A stretch of 64,000 nt of DNA from Miscanthus floridulus. Its lineage: Eukaryota; Streptophyta; Magnoliopsida; Poales; Poaceae. Shown here piece by piece: positions 1 to 11,747 of the stretch. Below the pieces are notes generated by a model that worked only from the letters and a program-made list of their open reading frames with translations, searched no databases and had not been told where the DNA came from. The stretch is from assembly GCF_019320115.1 (NCBI RefSeq), contig NC_089593.1:9062386-9126385 (forward strand). Direction: 5' to 3'. Position 1 is the first letter of the stretch; every line of letters starts with the position of its first letter. The translations under genes and the position numbers were made by a program.

Positions 1-116
1 CTTGCAAAGGTGGGTACATGCTTCTCTGGCTCTAATCTACACAACACAACTTAGCTTGCAGGTCAGCCTCGCTGACGTAGGTTGTTTGCACAAAACTTGT
101 GTGTGCAGTACTAGTA
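1..116. other. Left flank, no gene seen
   Basis: No coding signal was found. The last three bases before the CACTA terminus (GTA, 114-116) are a candidate 3-bp target-site duplication, but the partner copy was not located. Confidence 0.3.
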
Positions 117-133
117 CACTACTGGATTCAGGT

Positions 134-745
134 TCTTTGCCGAGTGTCTGAGGCACTCGGCAAAGGTCAAATACACTCGGCAAAGCCTTTACTGAGTGCG
201 GCACTCGGCAAATAACATACGGCAAAAAATTGATCGGCAAAGCCCTCTTTACTGAGTGTCTTTTATTGGGCACTCGTCAAAGGCTTTGCCGAAAGCCCCG
301 GGGGCACTCGGCAAAGAAAAACGACCGTCACGGCGCCGGCCCCGTTGACGGTCGCTTTGCCGAGTGCCAACCCTACAGGCACTCGGCAAAGATTTTTTAT
401 TTTTTTTAAAAAAAATTCTTTGCCGAGTGCCCTCTATCCGCCCATTGGCAAAGATGTTTTATTATTTTTTTCTAAAAATTCTTTGCCGAGTGCCCCCTGG
501 CCGACGCTCGGCAAAGTTTGAATTTTTTTTAAAAAAATTCTTTGCCGAGTGCCCTCTGGCCGGCACTCGGCAAAGTTTGATTTTTTTTTAAAAAAAATCT
601 TTGCCGAGTACCATGGTCATGGCACTCGGCAAAGCTAAAAAAATAGTTTTCCGAGCGCCCATTTTTCCAGCTTTGCCGAGTGCTGTGACCATGGCACTCG
701 GCAACGGGGTCCTTTGCCGAGTGCAACACTCGGCAAAGTGACTCA
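134..745. repeat. CACTA subterminal repeat array (TTTGCCGAGTGC family)
   Basis: About ten palindromic modules pair CTTTGCCGAGTGC with GCACTCGGCAAAG around short GC-rich spacers, and modules are joined by T/A-rich linkers. In known CACTA elements such subterminal repeats bind the TNPA-type protein. Any short ORFs here are translations of the repeat and are not genes. Confidence 0.85.
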
Positions 746-759
746 AAACGGCAATTTTT

Positions 760-1000
760 AATTTTTTTACATTCCATCATGACAAATAAATTCAAACAAA
801 CATATATCACATATATATCTCATCCATCCACACATCCATCCGCACATATCACATCCATCACAATATATATCACATATATAATAATAAGTGCTCAGGTCCA
901 TCCAAATAAATCCACAAGTCCATCAAAGTCCACAAGTGCATCACAAGTATATCACAAGTCCATCACCAAGTGAACAACAAATGAAAAAAATACAACATGC
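760..1000. repeat. CATCCA / ATATCACAT low-complexity tract
   Basis: An AT-rich stretch of degenerate CATCCA, CACAAGT and ATATCACAT words lies between the CACTA subterminal array and the coding remnant. It probably represents 3' untranslated DNA of the CACTA gene. No gene was seen. Confidence 0.4.
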
Positions 1001-1018
1001 ACTCATCTCGGTCACTGC

Positions 1019-1434
1019 GACTATGGTGAAGGCCCAGCTCCATCATTCGGAGGTGCATGAGGTGGATTATTCGAACCACCGTCAGATAGAGGCTGCACAA
1101 AGGAGAAAAGATTGCATGTGAGACAAGATTATTTGGATAGCTAATCTAAAAAGGTAGAGGCCATACAAGCAAAGCACAAGCGAAAGCAAAAAGCTTTCAT
1201 ACTCACAGGAGTAGCTACAACTGCAGGACGCGGAGGCGGAGGTGGAACCAACAGCCCAGCTGGCAGAGAGAAACCCACACATTGCCCAAGCCCTTATAGG
1301 AACTCTGTAATGTCCGTCAGCCTCTGCGCATGGGCCTGCCGCTTGGCCTCCAGCTGGGCCGCCATCCTCTGCTGCCCCGCCTCCAGCTCCTGACGTTGCC
1401 TCATTTCTTGTTCCAGCCGGGCCTGCAATATTTC
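1019..1434 (-). pseudogene. CACTA TNP-like protein, C-terminal coding remnant
   Basis: On the minus strand, 1434-1284 reads as a Glu/Gln/Arg-rich helical segment (ARLEQEMRQRQELEAGQQ and onward), typical of the coiled-coil C-terminus of plant En/Spm TNP1/TNPA-like proteins. A proline-rich linker (VPPPPPRPAVV) follows near 1240. A tail ending PPHAPPNDGAGPSP and a TAG sits near 1021-1070. The parts are probably separated by a short intron or indel because the frames differ. The N-terminal portion was not identified upstream. The family match is from recalled features. Confidence 0.6.
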
Positions 1435-1439
1435 ACTCC

Positions 1440-2200
1440 AATGTTTCAGTAATACAAAGCTAATTAAAATATGTAAAGATCAATGTATGACGAGTAAAAT
1501 AGAAATAACCTCGAGCAGAAAACTGTTGTTCAGTACTAGTAGGGTCCTAGTGAAGAAAACTGTTGTTCAGCATGGACATGGCCACTCGATGCTTATATGG
1601 ATGTTGGGGCAGCACTCCAGCCTTGTGCGTTGGAGAAGGCCTTAGCTTCACCTTTTTCTTACTTGTCCTTTTGTTTTTTTAGACCAAAGGCACGTTGGCC
1701 CAGCTTATATTGAAAGCCACATCCTCTTGTTTTGGTTCATTCTTTCTTTGATTTCAGCTTTATGCCGGTACAAATACACCTAAAGATCATCTTCATCACG
1801 TCCTCGTTTTCTTCTGCCTAAGTTCTATGAAGCTTACGATCTCCTCAGTGTGAGTTAAATGCCAATCGTATGCCAAATTTCTTTGACGGAATTTCAACTG
1901 CAACATCATCAACTCCAAATCCCAATTTAGAATCCTATATATGTACATGCAGTGCAGAGCAATGCTTGGATTAATCAACTGGATTTTTTTTTTTTGAATT
2001 TTCGAGTCTGGAATTGAATATTGGACAAAGGTGACAATTGGAAAAGGAGGGGAAACTGAACTCAAGTGCACGGCCCGAGGGAGTGGGCTTAGTTGGGCCA
2101 ACGCCGGGCTATAGCCAAATAGCCATAAGTGGCCCACGTAGAGTAGCAGAACGGCCACCGTTTCCCGTAACGGGAAACTGCTTCCTTCCCTCCTAATCTT
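1440..2200. other. Intergenic or CACTA-internal DNA, no gene
   Basis: This is an AT-rich to mixed stretch with no sustained coding signal. The longest minus-strand ORF (1796-2371) has no recognisable domain and crosses low-complexity T tracts. The left part may be CACTA introns. Confidence 0.3.
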
Positions 2201-2209
2201 TCCTGTAAT

Positions 2210-2430
2210 AATGGAAACGACATTGCCTTTGTGCCTATGACAGGTGGGCCATCCTTCCTTCACGCACAGGACATGCGACATTGATTCATCCACCACTGCT
2301 TTTTTTATTCCGTTTCCTTCTTTAATTTTGCCATGCGGCCTCACTATATATTTTTTGGAGGACCGGGGCATTCTATTCTTTTTTTTTCTCGGTTCCTTTC
2401 CAATCTTTGCGTGTAATAACGGAAACGATA
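2210..2430. repeat. Diverged block shared with the Kelch-gene leader intron
   Basis: The segment around 2315-2375 (TTAATTTTGCC, then a G/C-rich word, CACT, and GGAGGAC plus GGGCATT) matches 4695-4760 in the same order. Minus-strand translations of the two blocks also resemble each other. This suggests either a shared dispersed repeat or an old duplication of the gene's 5' region. The identity is moderate only. Confidence 0.45.
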
Positions 2431-2439
2431 ATGATATGC

Positions 2440-2850
2440 TACGGGTGTCTCGGGCGCGAGACCTAGACCTGCGCAGCGGACCGGCCCCATCTCTCTCAAC
2501 AATAAAAAAACCCCACTCCGCTCATCCACCCGCCCCACTCCGCCCCACCGCACTCCCGTCTCCCGCCACGCCACGCCCTTCCCGCACCGCGCTGCACCCC
2601 ATCGCTGACTATGCCTTGCCTCGTGAGAGGACGACGCTGGACGACTGCGGCCGAGTGAACAACGACGTTGGAGTAGCAAGAGCAGGGCCATGTCGACGAG
2701 CACGAGCCTAGGCCGCGAACAGGCGTGGAAGAATCGTAGGAGGAGCGATGGGCCACGCCAACGGGGGCGAGCACGCGAAGTGACGTCACCTGACGCGAGG
2801 TTGCCGACGACCGCAATTCCCTCACCAAGTAGGCCGTGGCCGCTAGCGAC
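2440..2850. other. GC-rich tract without a supportable gene
   Basis: The stretch is GC-rich with overlapping open frames on both strands, none of which shows a recognisable domain or convincing gene structure. It leads directly into the TGTTTCA/ATGTTGCA repeat and probably belongs to the same dispersed element. Confidence 0.3.
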
Positions 2851-2854
2851 GCTA

Positions 2855-3285
2855 TGTTTCAAATGTTTCAGACGTTTTTGACTTATGTTTCATGTGTTTT
2901 CATTTGGATTTTGTAAAAGTATATATCTGAGATGTTGCCATATGTTGTAATGACAATACACGTATGTTGCAAGCGTATTTTTCAAGTGTTTCAAACGTGT
3001 GTTTCAAGTGTTTCATCTGGATGTTGCACATGTTGCTATAGCTATACACGTATGTTTCAATTGTATGTTTTCAGGTGTTTTAGATGTTTCAGCCTTATGT
3101 TGCAATTGTTTTATATGGATGTTGCAAAAGTGGATCTGGATATTGCATATGTTGTTATAGTTATACACGTATGTTTCAGAGCATGTTTCAAGTGTTTCAT
3201 CCGTTTTAGACGTATGTTGCAAATGTTTTATCCGTATGTTTCAAAAGTAGATCGGGTGTTGCACATGTTGCAATAAACTTTTTGA
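2855..3285. repeat. Imperfect tandem repeat of TGTTTCA / ATGTTGCA words
   Basis: Words such as ATGTTTCA, ATGTTGCA, TTTCATCTGGATGTTGCA and TATACACGTATGTT recur many times in loose higher-order units of about 90-150 bp. Similar arrays are dispersed in grass genomes. The element class is not determined. Confidence 0.6.
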
Positions 3286-3654
3286 TGGCTGGCGGACAAC
3301 GACCTTCCGCAGCCACCTGGTGATGATGCTAGGGCACCATTGTAGTTGTGATGTGCGACTATTCGAGGCCGACATACCTCCACGGCGTGCATCCGCAAGT
3401 GAAGTAGCTGACTTGGGATCCATGTGGTTTTTTCCATGCTGGCGAGGGATGAGCGCAAGGGTGCGGTTCTAGACGATGATGCGCGATGTGGGCGGACATG
3501 AGTCTCAGGATGCTATGCGGGTGCGGGATGCGGGGAGCCGGGCGCGAGAGCTACATCCGGACACATCCTGCTGCCCAGGCGTCGGCCCTTCCGGAAAACA
3601 ACAACTATATTGTGTCTGTGCCTCTGTAGGATGGGCCAGGCCTGCATACTGCCA

Positions 3655-3770
3655 TGTTCATTTGAGCTTATTCAGAACTATTTTTTAATCATGGAATAGT
3701 ATTTTTCTCTCATAATATTTCAGCATAAGTATCGGTATAAGTCAAATTTCAGCATCTGCGAACAGGTGAC
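3655..3770. mobile_element. MITE-like element (copy a)
   Basis: Sequence from TTTGAGCTTATTCAGAACTA to TTTCAGCATCTGCGAAC is closely matched at 44457-44568, including the interior CTCTCATAATATTTCAGCATAAGT. Two matching copies of about 110 bp at unrelated sites indicate a short dispersed element. Boundaries are approximate. Confidence 0.55.
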
Positions 3771-3849
3771 ACGCGTAACGCGGGGAGGACGGACGAGGCG
3801 GAGCAGTAAAAACAGCAATAGCTTTTTCTACCCACCACTACTTTTTCAC

Positions 3850-4134
3850 CTTCCCTCCTCATCAATCAGCCTTCACTGCTCCCTTCCCTTCTCTTCTCAC
3901 CGCGACTGGGCAGGCCAGAGAGGCAGAGGCAGAGCAGTTCACTCCATCCACGCCCTGCCTTCGCTTCGTCGCCGGCCTGTGAGTGCGAGCAAGAACCACT
4001 TCGATCGGCGTGGGCGAGGAGTTCGCTGCGAGTGCGATCGCCGCCTTCCGTCCTCTTCCTTCTTGGAACAGTGCGGCAGTGGGGCTTGGCACTCCTCCAC
4101 GGCTCCACCCCAAGCAAAGCAAAGCGATTTCAAG
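3850..4134 (+). promoter_or_regulatory. Probable 5' UTR exon and promoter-proximal region of the DCD-Kelch gene
   Basis: A pyrimidine-rich leader (CTTCACTGCTCCCTTCCC region) precedes GC-rich DNA ending in TTCAAG|GTACGG, a good donor at 4135. The next good acceptor directly before the gene's ATG is TATCAG at 5413, implying a leader intron of about 1.28 kb. No clear TATA box was found. The transcription start is inferred only. Confidence 0.5.
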
Positions 4135-5417
4135 GTACGGGCCGTACCACGAAACCCCAACCGCAGCATTTCCTTTCCCTTTCGTCTAGTCCGCACTTTC
4201 TTGCTTGATCTGCCGACCAGCTGAACACCATAAAGCTTGTGCCTTTCGTCTAGTCCGCACGAGATAATCTCTCGCATCATTTTCTGCTCTGGTCGTATTC
4301 TGCTTCTTGGATGGATTTGGGTCCAACTACTTCACTCACAAAAAGTAGCGGTTTTGCTCGATCAATCATGCGCCGCGCTTGTTACTTATGATTGGATTGG
4401 TTCGTGTGCTTGTGCTGATGGTTCGATCGAGGGTAGGATTTCGCTCCTACTCCTAGCCGATAACGCAATTTAGCCTTCATCCATCTATGCAGAGCATTGA
4501 AGACTCGTCAACAGAACAGGGTTTTGTTGGGTTAGGAGGATTTTCCTTTCACCCCCTCCCTGAGTAATTGTTGTTGCTTCTAGAATGAACATCAAGTGGC
4601 CATCTAGGTTTCTCCCGTATTCCACTTCATTGATTTCGCATGTGTCACCTTTACCCAATTACTGGTGCCTTCATGTACAACTTGCTCAGTTCCTTCATTA
4701 ATTTTGCCCTGTGGACCCACTACAATTTCTTTTGTGTGGAGGACTGGGCATTGTACTGAGACATTGATTGAACTGTTGCACATCATTTTGGTACTCCATT
4801 CCATCTACGAGTGACTGGAGCTTCATCTCCATGTGCTAGTACATATCAACACTCAGGAACCAGGGGCAGTCGCATCTGTTGAAGTTTGTTACCAAGCTTA
4901 ACCTGAGACTCTGACCTTGTAATGTAGCTGCATACAGTACTACTCATCATTGAAATTCAGTTTGCATTATTACTATCATCACTAAATTGTGCAAAATGGG
5001 CCACTCCCAAAACATCTGTGCACCGTGATATGAAAAATAAAATCTCATAAAGGGTCATCTCCTCACTTTGATATGTAGATGTACCTAATTATGTTGCCTT
5101 CTTTTCTGTTGTAACGAATCAGAGAAAACAATTCTGAAAATATACTGTGCTGCAAGTGAGAATTTTCTTGAACTTTAGTGTACAATAACCTAAGTCAAAT
5201 GATATGATAATACCAAATTGATTATGTGTATTTCAGTATTTGCATTACTGTCATTTGATCTTTGCTTTCATGTTTACAAAATAAGTAGCTGTGATTCCTG
5301 AAGAACATTACCTTTTCTTGCCTCATGCATCAAACATGCAACTGGTTATACATCAACTGGACAGTGCAGTATATTTAATCCTTTCCTTTTGTTTCTCATC
5401 TTGCTAGTATCAGTACA

Positions 5418-8400
5418 ATGGTGACGAGCAAATCCTCGTGGAGCCAAGTTGTAAAAAACACCAGGCCAGCAAACCTGTCCATTCCTGCAAGAAACCTCCA
5501 ACCGCAAGACCTTGGAGCTGTGATATTTGGTTGCACAAACAATACCATTCAAGAGTGTCACTCACGGCAACTTTTTGGTATGCTCTTGATCTCTCTTGAT
5601 CACAACTCCTCTCTAAGCTTTGTTTTTACAAAACTGAGCTACCCCTTTAATGCATTTGTGTCTTTTCCTGTGAGGGGGGTATATCATTCCATGCCTTCCA
5701 AAGCATATCAACTTGTTGAGTGATCCACTGACTTAGTTGCCATTTGTGTCATGTTTCAGGCTTGCCAAAATCACATATTTCATATGTACGAAACATTAAG
5801 GAAGGACTACCTCTCTTCCTCTTCAATTATGATGATCGCAGATTGTATGGTATTTACGAAGCTGCAGGGAATGGCAAATTCTGCCCTGAATCAAATGCAT
5901 GGTCACATGATAGCAAGGGCAAAACAAGCTATCCTGCCCAGGTACAATCCCTGGTGTCTGTACTTTGAATGCCATCTTCTTTTTCACTCTCAGTAAAATG
6001 GCTTCTATATTCATGCCCTTTTATTTGTTTAGGTTGCAATGTGGGTAAGGGTGTGGTGTTTCCCGCTAGCAGAGAATCAGTTCAGAAATGCTATTATAGC
6101 CAATTACTATCAGAACACACCCGGTGTCCCTGGCCAGAAGCTCCATTTTTTCAAGTTTGAATTGGATCATGCTCAAACACGTGTTTTGATGGATATGTTT
6201 ACTCCTTCTCCTTCTCCCCCCAACAATTTCTGGATGCCCCCTGCCGCAGCACCAGCTGATGATCATGGGAGAGAATTAGTGATATCACCTGGATGGGCAA
6301 CAGAGTGTGAGGGGAACAATAACCTCAAATCAGAAAAGGTTGTGAAGTCATATGCTGACATAGTGAAGAAGAATAAATTTGAGGAAGTTGGGACAAGAGA
6401 TGTGGATGTGGAACATGCAAGCTCAGGTAATGAATCTTCTGGTGGTCTTGATGAACTGGATTGTCAATACACATCACCAGAGTGGGTGGTTCCAGTGCAA
6501 CAACAACAGTACCCTGATAAGCAGGGAAAAATGCTGAGCTTTGATCAGGTGTTACAAGGGCGCATGACTTTTCCTGGTCAGCAGTGGCATTCTGATTTTT
6601 ATGCCAATACTACTGAAACTGAAGATAATGATGCATATAGCTGCAAGTATGCCCAAGAGGTCAAATGTGCAATTCTGGATGGGAACTCTAATTTGCCAGA
6701 AACCTTAGATTCTGAAGTTGATAAGCTGTCGTTGGGGCATTCTAATTTGCTGGTGCAGTTATTGGACTCTGAATCATGCACAGAAGCCAAGGTTGTAACT
6801 TTGAACTCAACTGATATCTGCATTCCATCTTATCATCCTTGTTTCATGCTTCAGTTCATTCAGTCTAGCTAACATGCTTAGTTCTAGTCTATCTATTACA
6901 AAATTTCTCACACTAATTCTGTTTGCAGATGATTGATGTAGTTAAAGAGTTATCTGGACGAATAGAGGTGATGGAGAAGAAGCAGGTCTCTTCTTTATGC
7001 TATAACCTCATGAGAAGCCTTGCATCTGTTATACTGAACCATGCAATCTTAAATTTGTGGAAATGCTATATGCAAAAAAATAAACCAGAAATTGCACTTT
7101 GAATAGATGTGTTGATAACTTAGCATGGCAATGTAGGAACCAAGAGAATAAAGCAAACGACGTTATATTGAGTAAATTTTTGTATATTATTATACTGATG
7201 ATAGTAGACTGCATGTGTGTAGGATTGGAATAGCTAAATTTTGCACTCCAGAGTGGCTAAATTTGTTATGTGGCACTAACAGGGAGAATCCATAAGATGC
7301 TTGTAGTGTTTTTGGTTCATGGCTACCTAAAGACATGGAAGAAGCAAAGCAGGATGAAATGAAAAGATTTTTCCATTATGCTTCTAAATCAATCTCGCAT
7401 CTGCTTAGTTTCTAATTAATCTTTCAGCTAGGATCCTCTATGATCGATTGTTCAACCTCACTCTTTCAATATGGAAGTAGAGAAAAAGGATGCAAGCCCA
7501 AAGTATAGGAAAAACATCTCATTTGTTGGCAAAAAGTTTTGGTGGTTAAATCTAATTTATGTTCAAAATACAGGCTTGGTCCAACAAAGAAGTCAAACAT
7601 TTACAAGGGGTGAATGAGAGATTACTGAAAAGAATTGTTGAACTAAAGGGAACAGTTAAGACATTGAATTCTAAAATAGATCCTTTGACCCTAGACGATT
7701 CACTTAACCAGTTTGTAGAACAATGTTTGGGTTCAGAAGATGTCATTTATGTAGTTGGTGGTTTTGATGGCTTCTCATTTGTGCCATCACTAGACTCTTT
7801 TTCCCCTTCATTGGACGTAGTAACACCCCTCAAACCAATGCCTGTTGGCAAGTCATATACCTCAACTGTTGCACTAGAGGGCAAGATATTTGTTCTCGGT
7901 GGTGGTGATGGTGCTTGCTGGTTTGATACAGGTTACTACTTGGCTTCTAAGTTTAGTTCCCTCTTGAGCTCTCGTATTTCAATCTCTGTCCTGATTCTGC
8001 ATTTATCTTTTGGATGAAGTTGACTGTTACGACCGAAGCCGTGATGATTGGTCCACATGCCCATCGTTGACTCGTGACAAGGGGAGCCTTGCTGGGGTTA
8101 GTGTCAATGGGAGAATCTATGCATTTGGTGGTGGAGATGGAACTGAGTGTTTCTCTGATGTTGAGATGTTTGATCCTACTCATGGAAAGTGGATAAAAAG
8201 TCAACCTATGCTGGAAAAGGTATCAGTTTCTACCGTTCATTTGTTCTAGAATGTGAAAACTTTTTTCTCATACATTACTGAAGCACTTAGACTTGGTGGA
8301 ACATGCATAAATTTGCCTAAGACACAAACAGCTTGGGAAATAATAACCATTTACTCATGAAAACTGTGTAATTCTGCAGTGAAGAAAAACAGTTCCTGGT

Positions 8401-9902
8401 TCCATTTCAATTTGATGTACTGTCCTTTTTGGGAAAATATTTGCTTCTGACACAAATCTCCACATAATATGATAAACTCTTTAGCTTGACTGACTTTGTC
8501 ACACTGTTCTTCAGCGCTTTGCTCTAGCTGGTGTAGCACTAAATGGTGTGATTTATTCTGTTGGTGGCTTCAATGGTGTTGAATATCTGAGGTGTTGTAC
8601 TTTTCCTGCCTGTACTTAGTACTTGATTGGTTTAGTTTTGATCTGGTGGAAATACAACAGCTCATAAAACCTCTAGACATCTCAAAACAGTTAGTTAAAC
8701 CTCATGCGATGGCCTATGGTTTAGTGCAAATCTAAATAAACTGAATTATTTCATAAATGTTCATTAGCCTATTCTCTATTGCTATAATGGCAGTGGTATT
8801 TGAAGTGAGAGGAACAACAAGAAAACTATTCTGCTAACTTTGTGATGTGTATTGGCAGCTCTGCTGAAAGACTTGATCCTCGGGAGCCTAACTGGAAAAT
8901 GCTGCCAAAGATGAGTGCAGGAAGGGGCTGTCATACACTTACAGTGCTTGATGAGAAGATGTAAGTCATGTAACTCTTTCTTTTTATGTTGAAACAATGA
9001 ACTGAAGATATGTAGGAATGTAGGATGTTCCTTCTGAAAAAGATGCTATATATATAACGCGTGCCCAGCAAATGAGGGGGGGGGGGGGCATCAGGGTGTA
9101 TATTATCCTTTGTTGACGTAATTTGCCTTTGTATTTTCTTCCAGATTCTCGATTGGTGGATACGACACTGGGGCTAAAGCAATGGTGGCTACTGTTGAGG
9201 TGTACGAGCCAAGGATGCCGTCATGGATGATGGTTGAACCCATGAACTACACCAGAGGATATCATTCTTCAGCTGTGCTCGGTGGCTCAATTTTCACCTT
9301 TGGTGGGGTGAAAGGTGAAGCAGATACAATCTTGGATGTGGTAAGTAGCAACGCCAAATGACAAATTTCTTATCGTGTCCATTTGGCTGTTAATAATTCA
9401 ACTGAGCTGGAACCAAAAATCATACATCCAAAATCTTGCATTTAGTTGCCAGGGCTTGATAGTGAGGCAGTGACTGAACTGGTTTTTGTCAAGGGTCTGC
9501 CTACATCAACTGCATATGTTGTTTGTTATCATACCAGTCTCGGCATGAAAGTGTACTGCATTTGAGATGATCACATATTCTAGGGTCCTTAAGCACTTGC
9601 TTTTATTATTTTGCTTTTCTGTCCCTACCACATATACAATTTTTTTTGTCATGTCAGTGGCTAGTGCATTTTATCTGAACAAGTGAACATGAATTCTTTG
9701 GTTTCCTTAAGTACGCTGTTTTGGTCGTTGTCGTTTTTTTTTCTGTATACAATAATTGTCAAGTACGCGCCATGGCTAACAGTTAAGCATTATTGTGATG
9801 GCGATTTGTCAGGTCGAACGCTACAAGGAAGGGTGTGGTTGGGTGACTACGGGGTTGAAGTCGATTGGCAAGAGATGCTACTGCTCAGCAATTGTTCTCT
9901 GA
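5418..9902 (+). CDS. DCD domain and Kelch-repeat protein (10 coding exons, 726 aa)
   Basis: Exons are 5418-5577, 5760-5941, 6033-6791, 6929-6985, 7574-7931, 8020-8219, 8515-8591, 8859-8960, 9145-9340 and 9813-9902. All introns are GT-AG and phases join to 2181 nt. Residues about 30-165 form a plant DCD (development and cell death) domain: GAVIFGCTNNT, LFGLP, GLPLFLFNYDDRRLYGIYEA, the YPAQV block, and a closing LDHAQ. An acidic linker and a coiled-coil-like segment (about 380-445) follow. Six Kelch blades with GG doublets then follow (VVGGFDG, VLGGGDG, AFGGGDG, SVGGFNG, SIGGYDT, TFGGVKG). DCD-Kelch proteins are linked to stress and cell-death responses; the molecular role is unproven and a ubiquitin-ligase adaptor role is only a guess. 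The ATG at 5418 lies just after the leader-intron acceptor. The last exon is duplicated downstream. Confidence 0.9.
9062..9090. repeat. Poly-G tract in the last-but-one intron of the DCD-Kelch gene
   Basis: A run of about 14 G residues lies in the intron between 8961 and 9144. It is a simple homopolymer with no clear function. Confidence 0.6.
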
Positions 9903-10764
9903 CTGTAACTGCCTACAATAGTATTGACATGGCGAGATATTGTAATTTCTGACAATCAAGTGAGCAGGAAACTGATATTAGGCAAGAACTTAATTAGTAC
10001 TTAGAAGGCCCTTGCTTAGCCTGAACTGACAACAGTAGACATGATGGAGGTCTAACTCCTCTTAGTTTCTGAATCTCGGAGAACTGTAAAACATTGAGTT
10101 GTTTGTGTTGACTGGGTCGATGATGCAGCAACACCGGATGTGACAGAGTTGGTACTGAACTGGTGTAGAACGGCACTCGATTGATGAATATCCAGTAGCA
10201 CTGTGATGGTTATTTGACTCTGTACGTTGTGCTCTGCTCTTTTGGTTCCAGGCTTCTAGCTATTTTCTAAAGCAGCTTGTCAAGATTCCTACTAGAACTA
10301 ATACCCTACATACAATCTACTGCATAATCGTGATAAAATGTAGGATAAGTGGAAATACACGTAAATCTAAGGCTAAACAAGAAGGAGGCCAAAAGAAAAT
10401 AGGGTTCATATATCATGGGCTTGATTTGTGCTACTGGACACACTCTGAAAACTTGCGGCCTTCTCAATTCTCATTCAGAACACACCTTCTTTAGTAAGCT
10501 GAAATTGCAAAAGACGACTTCAGCTTCAGACTGACCCAACAACACTGCTTCAGCTAGCTGCTTTAGTTTGTGTTGGGGCCAGAGCACTGCACGCACCAAA
10601 CGTGTCTCGATCAATCTCTTCTTTGTCAGCCGATCTTCATGTACGGCGCCCGGCAGTTACAACTTACAACGCAAGAACACGTCTTGTGCGTGCGCATCTT
10701 GCGGATGGAAGAAGCCGTTTGCCGGCCCCATCACCCACTCCCACTCAACTCACGCTCTCTCCAA

Positions 10765-11035
10765 TAGGTGACTCGTCATGAAAGCCAAATCCAAAATGGG
10801 TCTTTAACACAATAGCTATAGCATCCAACAGAGTACATATATAGAAGACCCATTTTAGGTGCCAGGAAAGACATAACTCAAATATAAGTATCATCTCTCC
10901 TGGAGAACTATTTGCAGAAAGAATTGTCTTTTGGGCCTTGTCGTTGGAGAAGACCAAGAATATGTATTGAACCCTTTGCCTATAGCGCTACCCAAAGAAC
11001 GAATGTGTCTTATATTTTGGGTCGTGGTTGTGGAA
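10765..11035. mobile_element. Unclassified insertion in duplication unit 1
   Basis: When unit 1 is read against unit 3, this block of about 270 bp sits between CCCACTC-type sequence and the CACACTCTCACC motif and has no counterpart near 21740. It holds an internal inverted pair (AAAATGGGTCTT and AGACCCATTTTAG). It is a likely non-autonomous insertion, class unknown. Confidence 0.4.
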
Positions 11036-11069
11036 GACAGTCTCACACTCTCACCAGCGGCAGGCGTGT

Positions 11070-11132
11070 GTGTGTCTATATATAAGTGCAGCCGGCAACC
11101 TGCAGGCAGCCATTCCATGTACACACATTGCA
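11070..11132 (+). promoter_or_regulatory. Conserved TATA box, ATG and splice-donor arrangement in unit 1
   Basis: CTATATATAAG near 11076 is followed about 40 bp later by an ATG at about 11117. A short open stretch then ends in ATTG|GTAAGTC. Unit 3 keeps the same order near 21781-21845 (TATATATAT, ATGGACACATTGCATTG, GTAACTC). This could be the promoter and first mini-exon of a lost or unannotated gene. Nothing downstream could be joined to it. Confidence 0.3.
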
Positions 11133-11178
11133 TTGGTAAGTCGTAGCCACCAGATCCATATGCATGGCAATGGCATGC

Positions 11179-11297
11179 GTCCTGTTTGTTTGGGTTTATA
11201 AACCGTATTTTTTTAGCTAACGAACTTTCATACCAAATCAGCCACCAGTACTTTCAGCCATGATTTATCAGCCAAACAGACCCAAGCGAACAGAGTC
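11179..11297. mobile_element. MITE in unit 1 (TGTTTGTTTGGG family)
   Basis: The insertion begins CCTGTTTGTTTGGG and ends CCAAACAGACCCAAGCGAACAG, giving imperfect terminal inverted repeats. The matching position in unit 3 (near 21880) reads straight through, from GGCATGGT to CTGGTACCTGCTGC, which is an empty site. Confidence 0.7.
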
Positions 11298-11337
11298 ATG
11301 GTCCCTGCTGCAGCATTTGCATGTCTAGCTCCTACGG

Positions 11338-11747
11338 TAAGATGGAGACTGCAATCACCTGAGGTACAGCAACAGGTTTGCATTGGGCAGGATATAAAGC
11401 AAATATACTGTTCTTCTATATATTTGTCATGCATCATCTTTACTAGTTTTGCTGGGTAATGTATTGGATTACACTAATGAGCTGAATAAACAAATAAATA
11501 CCCGTTCAATTTGATTTTTTTTACTAACACATGGTTTCCTTGTATTTAGAATTGAACAGGGTATTTAATTTTTGTGCTGCTCCAAAGTGTAATCAGACAC
11601 ATCACCCACTTAAACTAAAGATAGATGATGCTTGACAAATATTGAACATTATATTTGCTTTATCCTGCCCAATAACCATAGTGGTGTTTCCATCTGACAA
11701 GCTTGGTTGATATGATGTTACCTTCAGGTGATCATAGTCTGCATCTT
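11338..11747. repeat. Long inverted-repeat (foldback) element in unit 1
   Basis: The left arm starts TAAGATGGAGACTGCAATCA and the right arm ends TGATCATAGTCTGCATCTTA. The arms of about 180 bp also pair internally (GGGCAGGATATAAAGCAAATA against TATTTGCTTTATCCTGCCC). The same element occurs in unit 3 (21920-23130), so its insertion predates the duplication. Confidence 0.7.

Larger units (their letters stand above)
117..1800 (-). mobile_element. CACTA (En/Spm) transposon, 3' end and partial interior
   Basis: The terminal CACTACTGGATTCAGG begins at 117. It is followed to about 745 by many direct and inverted copies of the subterminal motif TTTGCCGAGTGC / GCACTCGGCAAA, separated by A/T tracts. 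This is the standard architecture of grass CACTA elements. The coding remnant at 1019-1434 reads on the minus strand toward this terminus, so this is the element's 3' end. The opposite terminus was not found and the right limit is only approximate. A closely similar terminus occurs at 25224. Confidence 0.8.

Noticed and set aside
9994..10176. Minus-strand 60-aa ORF matched at 21106-21300
   Set aside because: The match is due to the duplicated Kelch 3' UTR. No domain or codon signature supports a gene, though the paired frame was considered.
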